From contig WRAK01000002.1 of assembly GCA_009780235.1 (NCBI GenBank), positions 62,001 through 126,000 of the forward strand: a stretch of 64,000 nt of DNA. The letters are read 5' to 3'. The notes under the pieces are model-generated. The model was given only the letters and a program-made list of their open reading frames with translations. It did no database searches and was not told the DNA's origin. How positions within the stretch are numbered: the stretch's first letter is position 1; every line of letters starts with the position of its first letter. Source of the stretch: Oscillospiraceae bacterium. Its GTDB lineage: Bacteria > Bacillota > Clostridia > Oscillospirales > Oscillospiraceae. The translations under genes were made by a program, and so were the position numbers. Of the stretch, positions 59,492-64,000 are shown in pieces.

Positions 59492-59674
59492 TTATTTGCC
59501 TTTTTCAAAATTGCGCTCAACTGTTTTTGCGTCCTCTTGCCCAAATACGACCTGTGACAGTTTTTTGTGTTCGCCTGTTTCATTACAAGTATAACTGACA
59601 AACACCCTGTATTTTTGTTGACCCTCTTTGTTCTTTACGTTCTTTCCCTTATATTTAACCGGATATTTCGGCAT
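59492..59674 (-). CDS. Integrase arm DNA-binding domain in a separate frame
   Basis: This 60-residue basic protein reads YRVFVSYTCNETGEHKKLSQVVFGQEDAKTVERNF in two blocks, the pattern of the three-stranded arm-type domain at the N terminus of Tn916- and ICE-type integrases. It ends 26 bp before the integrase ATG, in another frame. Reading -1 at the last codon gives GKIKEGGHIQQRMTVQQL, which joins it in the natural place. It may act as a free accessory binder, be joined by frameshifting, or reflect a mutation. Confidence 0.75.
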   Translation of the reverse strand: MPKYPVKYKGKNVKNKEGQQKYRVFVSYTCNETGEHKKLSQVVFGQEDAKTVERNFEKGK

Positions 59675-59695
59675 ATATTGTGTTGTCCTTTCTGA

Positions 59696-59782
59696 AAAAT
59701 CGGCTATTTTGTGGTTTTCGTGTTTAGCATTATAACAGGAATTTCACGATTTACAATACTAAAGTGAAGAATAGCCGATTTT
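59696..59782 (-). promoter_or_regulatory. Integrase promoter bracketed by 13-bp inverted repeats
   Basis: On the minus strand, TTGTAA (59751-59756), a 16-bp spacer and TATAAT (59729-59734). AAAATCGGCTATT (59696-59708) and its exact complement (59770-59782) flank the promoter on both sides, a typical layout for a dimeric or looping repressor/excisionase. Confidence 0.75.
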
Positions 59783-59796
59783 CACAATATTATTTT

Positions 59797-60087
59797 TTAT
59801 GCAGGCAAATCTAATGCCCTAATTTTTTCTAATCTACTTTCTAAATCGCTAATATCTAACCCAAAGACTTGATATGCGACTTCTGTGTTTACGGTGTTCG
59901 CTCCGTATGAAAAAATATCTCTCTGATACTGTTCGTCCTTGACATACTTCTTGATTTTTGCAACAGTAGTATGTGAAATATCCCCGAAAAGTTCAATAAT
60001 CTGCTTATTTCCCAATTCTGGATAACGATAATAAACGCTCAAAGCGTTTTCGATGGAAGTGATTGGGGGTATGTTTATTTTTCGCAA
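59797..60087 (-). CDS. Small helix-turn-helix-like protein of the element
   Basis: This 96-residue protein of unknown family has a segment GNKQIIELFGDISHTTVAKIKKYVKDE that reads as a helix-turn-helix (given here as description; the recognition part is SHTTVAKIKKY). It starts at a TTG (60087) after TAGGAG and overlaps the preceding gene by 13 bases. Its place next to the integrase promoter makes it a candidate excisionase or repressor acting on the inverted repeats. Confidence 0.6.
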   Translation of the reverse strand: MRKINIPPITSIENALSVYYRYPELGNKQIIELFGDISHTTVAKIKKYVKDEQYQRDIFSYGANTVNTEVAYQVFGLDISDLESRLEKIRALDLPA

Positions 60088-60251
60088 ATAATCACACTCC
60101 TACAGGTTGGACATATACCCCCATGAGTTTCATCGAACAAATCCATCCAACTGGTATCATGTTCGTCTGTGACCCAATCAATGTTCTGCTCGTCGAAGTA
60201 GAAGTCCTCGTTTTCGTTCAGAAGTTCGTTTGTAAGTACCATTTTTGGCAT
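60075..60251 (-). CDS. Small acidic protein with CxxC motif, hypothetical
   Basis: This 58-residue protein is rich in Asp and Glu and ends CPTCRSVIICEK, a possible half zinc site. The second ATG (60251) is taken as start because it is seven bases after AAAGGAG; the first ATG touches that site. It is coupled to the helix-turn-helix gene. No family recognised. Confidence 0.55.
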   Translation of the reverse strand: MPKMVLTNELLNENEDFYFDEQNIDWVTDEHDTSWMDLFDETHGGICPTCRSVIICEK

Positions 60252-60521
60252 TTTCATGCTCCTTTAATAAAAGTATTTGGATTAAATCCATACCTTTATT
60301 ATACGAAGTCAAATTGAAAAACTAGCCAAAACTCATTGTCTTTTTGCACAAAGTTTTATTGACTTTTTAGATTTTGCTTGTGCATATATACAGACGACTG
60401 AAAGCGCATAGGCAGACACATATGAAAGCATTGAAATTACAGGGATTCAGCCATTTTTCCAATAAAAAATGAGTGGAGAATACTCCCCACCCATTTACTT
60501 CCACTCCAACCAGACAATATC
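60252..60521. other. 270-bp AT-rich control region upstream of the small element genes
   Basis: It contains a TATAAT on the minus strand near 60298 without a good -35, and otherwise low-complexity AT-rich sequence. No gene is seen. Confidence 0.5.
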
Positions 60522-61595
60522 TTACATATCGTCAAAGTCTTCTATGTCCTTTTGGTCTACTGGCTCAAATAATTCCGATTGCTTACCCAATGAATTATTT
60601 TTTACTGCCTTGAGATATTCCTCTGTGGAATATGTATTATATTCGCCCAATCCAGTAAAAACCATGACTTTACTGATTCTGCGTAACCATGCTCCATAAA
60701 CGTCAGGATTTTTCTTTTTTATATCCGCATACTGCTCTTCTAGTCGCAAATTGCTGATAATATAAACCTTATTATAGCAAGCAATTTTATTGAAATATTT
60801 GCAGGGCAGCTCTAAAGGATAACGATCTAAAAAATTCAAAATCTCTGTCATGCTGAAGTGACTTGCAAACTCTTCAAAAACCATTACATCCTCACATTTA
60901 TACTTATTAAAACAACCGTGCTTGTAATCTGTGATTCTGCAAATGTTTCTATGTCCATATTTGCCCGTAACATATCTTGACTTACCCCAACCAGTTTTAC
61001 CTTGAATATAGACAACCTCTAAATCCCTTTCCACGTCTATATACTTTTCCTCAATAATCATCTCTCGCAATCGACCCAACGCAACATCTTTACTTGCCAA
61101 ATGTGGGAGAATCTTAATAACATCATAGACATTGTTGCCATCCTCAAACATCTCTTTTGCAATATCCCAATCAGTTCGCTTGCCTTGTCTATGCTCTGAA
61201 ATTTTGCCCCATTCTTCAAAAGTACCATCAATGCTTGTTTCTGCCTTGTGAGCATAATCACCTTGCTTTAATAAGTAATCCCTTGATTGCTGTGGAGTTC
61301 CAAACGCTGGCTGAATGTGTGCCGTATGAAACAACTTCTTTACAGTATCCCATCTGATGACATTTGGACTTTCCCAATAAAGATGGGTATGCTCTGTTCC
61401 ACTTTCTGATACCTCATCACACATCGCCCAAAAAGAAATGTTCAACTGCCCCAACATCTCTTTGATGTACTCATGGCTAAAAATAGGCTTTGGGTTGTTG
61501 ATTGTCAAGAAATATCTCCTGTGCGTAGTGTAACTGCCTTTGTCATTTGGCCCTCCGTGCATTTCTTCATACGGTGTTAATAGCTTGTCGTTCAA
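60522..61595 (-). CDS. rep: CRESS-type rolling-circle replication initiator (Rep)
   Basis: This 357-residue protein has the two-domain build of circovirus and geminivirus Reps. HUH nuclease: motif I YFLTINNP (about 28), motif II HTHLYWES (about 69, His-x-His), motif III with the nicking Tyr in DYLLKQGDY. Superfamily 3 helicase: Walker A GKTGWGKS (about 202), Walker B DVMVFEEF (about 237), motif C VYIISNL (about 278). AFGTPQQSRDYLLK and FEEWG fit bacterial pCRESS Reps. It starts at a TTG after GAGG and overlaps a short leader frame. It should nick the stem-loop upstream and unwind the plasmid. Confidence 0.9.
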   Translation of the reverse strand: MNDKLLTPYEEMHGGPNDKGSYTTHRRYFLTINNPKPIFSHEYIKEMLGQLNISFWAMCDEVSESGTEHTHLYWESPNVIRWDTVKKLFHTAHIQPAFGTPQQSRDYLLKQGDYAHKAETSIDGTFEEWGKISEHRQGKRTDWDIAKEMFEDGNNVYDVIKILPHLASKDVALGRLREMIIEEKYIDVERDLEVVYIQGKTGWGKSRYVTGKYGHRNICRITDYKHGCFNKYKCEDVMVFEEFASHFSMTEILNFLDRYPLELPCKYFNKIACYNKVYIISNLRLEEQYADIKKKNPDVYGAWLRRISKVMVFTGLGEYNTYSTEEYLKAVKNNSLGKQSELFEPVDQKDIEDFDDM

Positions 61596-61665
61596 ATTGC
61601 TTACCTCGCTTATATTTTAATAAAATTTTTGCAGATAACCTCTGCTGTGGTTTCTTTGGTTTCAT
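61567..61665 (-). CDS. Leader peptide overlapping the rep start
   Basis: A 32-codon frame encodes a very basic peptide (MKPKKPQQRLSAKILLKYKR...). AAAGGG lies nine bases before its ATG. It covers the TTG start of rep and ends 29 bases inside rep. Translation through it would influence rep initiation, as leader peptides do in plasmid copy control. It could also be chance. Confidence 0.45.
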   Translation of the reverse strand: MKPKKPQQRLSAKILLKYKRGKQFERQAINTV

Positions 61666-61757
61666 CGTAGAAAACCCTTTCTTGTTAGATTTGTAGCCTC
61701 AAGCGAAGCTACACACTTCTAATATCATTTCTGTCTTTGGCCATCCTGTAATCAAGT

Positions 61758-61794
61758 AGACAAGTCAACCAATGATGGTTGGGTGTGCTTGTCT
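61758..61794. other. Stem-loop near the replication origin
   Basis: AGACAAG with CTTGTCT and CAACCA with TGGTTG form a two-part stem. A GGGTGTG repeat lies within it at 61781-61787. Confidence 0.65.
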
Positions 61795-61854
61795 AATGGG
61801 AACTGGAGGGTGTGTCGTGTGACGTATGTTGATGTAATACTAAAAATCAACATA
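61781..61854 (-). other. CRESS-type replication origin: stem-loop with TAGTATTAC and iterons
   Basis: On the rep strand a perfect 9-bp stem (TATGTTGAT / ATCAACATA, 61825-61833 and 61846-61854) closes a 12-base loop TTTTAGTATTAC. TAGTATTAC (61834-61842) is the circovirus nonanucleotide; nicking would fall between 61836 and 61835. Immediately 3' on the rep strand are two abutting 7-base repeats (CACACGA, CACACCC at 61808-61821) and a third CACACCC at 61781-61787, placed like the Rep-binding iterons of circoviruses. Confidence 0.88.
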
Positions 61855-62393
61855 GGTGTTTCTGTGCTCCGCTAACGCTCGCACGAAACACCTTTCACTT
61901 TAGCCAACTAAACTAGACCATCTATCACGCTCCTATCTGTTCGACCCTTAATCTGTTTTCCTCTGCTACTTATATTATACCAACTCAAAATATTTTTTCT
62001 TTCAGCTCACTTCTGCCCACAAAAAATGACAGTGAACTCTCTGCCACAGAATCCACCATCAAGCTATCTCAACTATTATTACTATATACTACTATATACT
62101 TATGCCACAGGTTGCAGACAATCCAGAACACCCACTAGAACGCTCTCGACCCATATCATACAATCATATACGCAATGAACTGGACACGCTAGAAGCGTAA
62201 ATCTGGTTGTCTGGCGCGCTATGAAATTGGGTGCTGACAATATTTTTTAACTTTTTTTCAAATGTTGTAGCGAGGACATAAATCTCTTTGGTATAATATA
62301 GGCGAAAGGAGGAACGAGAACGAATAGAATCTGGTCAGAATATTTTGCTACAAAAAATAATTTTAATTACAGAAACGAGGATTTATAAAAAAC

Positions 62394-62789
62394 ATGAAAC
62401 AATTTAATATCGTATATGTACAATCAAATGATGCAATAAATGCACATCAACACGTTCGTCAAAACGATCAATATGTTTTTACATATTATTTTGACACGTT
62501 GAACGATTTTTATTTCTATGAAAATATTGATTGTTGTAACGCATTTTTTATTGACGCATTTGACAGTAGTTTGAGTTTGCAGGATTTGCAAAATTTTATC
62601 AACAATCATTATGCAGATGAATTTTGTCGTTGTAATCACAATCAGTGTAAAACGACATTTTATTTTCATTCAGATTTGTCGTTGGAACAACAACGTAAAA
62701 AAACAATTCAATATGTCAATCGTGTGATTGTTGAAAATGAATCAGGTTCATTTGATGAACATTTCAATGTTACAGAAAAGATTGCATAA
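62394..62789 (+). CDS. Orphan protein of the element, unknown function
   Basis: This 131-residue protein was not recognised. It is rich in Phe, Tyr, Asn and Gln, with cysteines in DCCNAF and CRCNHNQC that could bind metal. It is the only plus-strand gene of the element in the window and lies between the origin and the FtsK-like gene. The start is the ATG at 62394 with GAGG about 15 bases before it. A leader of about 90 bases from the TATAAT at 62292 precedes it. A strong shared terminator follows. Confidence 0.7.
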   Translation: MKQFNIVYVQSNDAINAHQHVRQNDQYVFTYYFDTLNDFYFYENIDCCNAFFIDAFDSSLSLQDLQNFINNHYADEFCRCNHNQCKTTFYFHSDLSLEQQRKKTIQYVNRVIVENESGSFDEHFNVTEKIA

Positions 62790-62804
62790 ATAAGTTCATA
62801 ACGA

Positions 62805-62845
62805 AAAACGTACACATTTATGGGTCAGATAAATGTGTACGTTTT
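62805..62845. terminator. Bidirectional terminator
   Basis: AAAACGTACACATTTA pairs exactly with TAAATGTGTACGTTTT around a nine-base loop. A-rich and T-rich flanks serve both the orphan gene and the convergent FtsK-like gene. Confidence 0.93.
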
Positions 62846-62848
62846 ATT

Positions 62849-63595
62849 TTATTTCAAGGCAAATTTACAAGTTCGCTCCATCTTTGCTATGTCTGTTACT
62901 TCGCCAACCTTGATGAAGTGTAGCTCTGAACTCTGTAATAAAATTGACCCCTCGCCTTTTCCAAAATCCCTTTGCTGTACTCTCTGCTTGACCTTATCCA
63001 TGTACTCTGGCATTAACATCTCATAGATGCCCTTATTGAATCCCCCTAAAATACAAATCACACCGAAATTTAATCTTGACCCTTGTGGAAATGATGATGC
63101 AAAAGCGATTTGGCAACTGACTATCAATCTCACGCAAACACTTCTAGCGAGCATTAAAATTTCTGATACCTTTCTCATAACTTCCTCTGCTTTCTTCTTG
63201 TCCTCATTATATAACGCCAGTACGTTAGCTGCATACTCATCCCATATCAATGTCACTTGATGCCTTGTTTTGTCCTCTCCTGCAATCCTTGCTTTCATAG
63301 TGCCGTATACAATATCTAACGCCTTTAATGTGTTCTCATACCCAAAATATCTGGCTTGACTTCTCAAATGCTCATAGGAATCGTCTTGCTTATAATCTGC
63401 AAAGTAAAATACTGATTCTGTGTCTGCCTGCGTTAGCTTTGCAAATAGTTGACTTTGTAGGTATGTTTTTCCGCTCCCACTAGAACCATTGATTAACATA
63501 TGACTGTTTGTGCCTGCTGATATATCTGTGACTATCTTTTTCTTAATACCGTAATTTTGCCATGCTACTAAATCATACCCCAAACTAAATTCCAT
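62849..63595 (-). CDS. FtsK/HerA-type DNA-translocase ATPase
   Basis: This 248-residue ATPase has LGYDLVAWQ before Walker A INGSSGSGKTY (about residue 35), Walker B VTLIWDEYAA (about 115) and a sensor-like LIVSCQIAFAS, as in the small FtsK-like motors of integrative and plasmid elements. It would pump element DNA during transfer. The ATG at 63595 is preferred over a TTG at 63646 because AAGAGG precedes it and the overlap with the upstream gene falls to 11 bases. Confidence 0.85.
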   Translation of the reverse strand: MEFSLGYDLVAWQNYGIKKKIVTDISAGTNSHMLINGSSGSGKTYLQSQLFAKLTQADTESVFYFADYKQDDSYEHLRSQARYFGYENTLKALDIVYGTMKARIAGEDKTRHQVTLIWDEYAANVLALYNEDKKKAEEVMRKVSEILMLARSVCVRLIVSCQIAFASSFPQGSRLNFGVICILGGFNKGIYEMLMPEYMDKVKQRVQQRDFGKGEGSILLQSSELHFIKVGEVTDIAKMERTCKFALK

Positions 63596-63992
63596 CCTCA
63601 AATAACCTCTTTTCGCTTTCCTCAATTCTTCCTTTTCTGGCGTCAAACGTGATAATATCCCAATTCCCCTTGTAATTTGAAAAATCGCTGATAATTGTAT
63701 AGTTCAATGCACTTTGGATGCAACTGCGTTTCTTTTCCCAATCTTCAACTGGAACACCTTTTGACCGAAACTTCATTGTAATGTAATCGCCTTTGATTCT
63801 TCGCCTGTATGATTCTATCTGTGTATCTGCTATATTGCCCAACTGCTTTTCTGCTTGCTCCATCTTTCGAGCTATCACCATCTTTCGAGCTATCACCATC
63901 TTTGCTAAATGACTGGTTGCACATAAAAAGACAATGACCATCCATCCACTAATCGAAACAATGAACAAAACGAAATATGCTAGAACGCTCAA
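63585..63992 (-). CDS. Membrane partner / N-terminal half of the FtsK-like motor, possibly 5' truncated
   Basis: 135 residues are visible: a membrane helix (about 3-28), then a basic stretch with a duplicated hexapeptide (KMVIAR twice), and a soluble part ending ESEKRLFEDGI. The frame stays open to the window edge, and the TTG at 63992 has no visible ribosome site, so the gene may begin further right. Together with the next gene it has the order helix, linker, ATPase of a one-piece FtsK, here split into two overlapping genes. Confidence 0.65.
   Translation of the reverse strand: MSVLAYFVLFIVSISGWMVIVFLCATSHLAKMVIARKMVIARKMEQAEKQLGNIADTQIESYRRRIKGDYITMKFRSKGVPVEDWEKKRSCIQSALNYTIISDFSNYKGNWDIITFDARKGRIEESEKRLFEDGI
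63860..63903 (-). repeat. 18-bp tandem repeat inside the membrane partner gene
   Basis: CCATCTTTCGAGCTATCA occurs twice (63860-63877, 63878-63895) plus a partial third copy. It adds whole hexapeptides (KMVIAR) without shifting the frame. Confidence 0.9.
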
Positions 63993-64000
63993 TACTGAAT

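Larger units (their letters stand above)
61666..62393. other. 728-bp noncoding region: origin, hairpins and leader of the orphan gene
   Basis: It holds the origin (61781-61854), the hairpin 61758-61794, a long hairpin 61854-61893 (AGGTGTTTC / GAAACACCT with inner GTGC/GCAC), an AT direct repeat near 62087-62106 (ACTATATACT twice) and an ACGCT/AGCGT hairpin near 62188. The tail is a promoter-like TATAAT (62292-62297) with extended TG and an AAAGGAGG at about 62306 that has no start codon after it. A single-strand origin could lie here. Confidence 0.7.
58339..64000. mobile_element. Integrated CRESS-type plasmid-like element (right end outside window)
   Basis: An AT-rich segment begins at tRNA-Trp. 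In order it carries a tyrosine integrase with separate arm domain, two small genes, a CRESS-like Rep with upstream stem-loop origin, an orphan gene, and an FtsK-like ATPase with membrane partner. This gene set (integrase, Rep of the circovirus type, FtsK-like motor) is the layout described for integrated pCRESS plasmids of Firmicutes. No relaxase of MOB type and no capsid gene is visible. Confidence 0.8.

Overview
The window looks like chromosome from a GC-rich, spore-forming member of the Clostridia, probably near Oscillospirales. The grounds are a gram-positive PolC, spoIIR, a CIRCE-controlled hrcA-grpE-dnaK-dnaJ operon, class B sortases, a TxpA-like holin-type toxin and the firmicute pyrH-frr-uppS-cdsA-rseP-ispG-polC order. 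No rRNA is present, so the placement is an inference. Most genes are GC-rich and closely packed. From about 58.34 kb to the right edge the DNA becomes AT-rich, which marks an integrated foreign element.

Layout. 0-4 kb: a truncated PMT-type glycosyltransferase, a PHP phosphatase, rpiB and an anchored DUF4015-like protein. 4-6 kb, minus strand: queF, a nucleoside deoxyribosyltransferase and pfkA. 6-13 kb: secA behind a duplicated promoter segment, pgeF, an oligopeptide-binding lipoprotein and a GtrA-like protein. 13-17 kb: an Rrf2 regulator, an independent-type phosphoglycerate mutase, ispE and spoIIR. 16.9-28.6 kb, minus strand: a pilus island with two class B sortases, three PTG/PKTG-anchored surface proteins (one a 1130-residue beta-helix adhesin), a signal-peptidase-like protein that has lost its catalytic Ser and Lys, a ribbon-helix-helix protein, a second Rrf2 and a large MalT/LuxR-type regulator. 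Three promoters in this island share one box at a fixed distance from the -10. 28.8-33.6 kb: heat-shock operon. 33.9-36.6 kb: two flavoproteins. 37-42.7 kb: argCJBDF under an ARG-box promoter. 42.8-56.2 kb: an AI-2E family protein, nrdG, a type I toxin locus, polC, an M28 peptidase, ispG, rseP, cdsA, uppS, frr and pyrH. 56.3-58.3 kb: small membrane proteins, a DegV protein and two tRNAs.

The most unusual part is the integrated element at the 3' end of tRNA-Trp (58.34 kb to beyond 64 kb). It carries a tyrosine integrase whose arm-binding domain lies in a separate frame, a CRESS-virus-like Rep (HUH endonuclease plus superfamily 3 helicase), and FtsK-like genes. About 0.2 kb upstream of rep is a 9-bp stem-loop whose loop holds TAGTATTAC, the circovirus origin nonanucleotide, next to tandem 7-bp repeats. 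It therefore looks like a bacterial plasmid with a circovirus-style origin, captured in a chromosome.

Between many chromosomal genes sit dispersed double-hairpin repeats with conserved GTAGGG...CCCTAC ends and arms that differ between copies but match within a copy. They occur inside operons and lack U-tracts, so they are probably not terminators.
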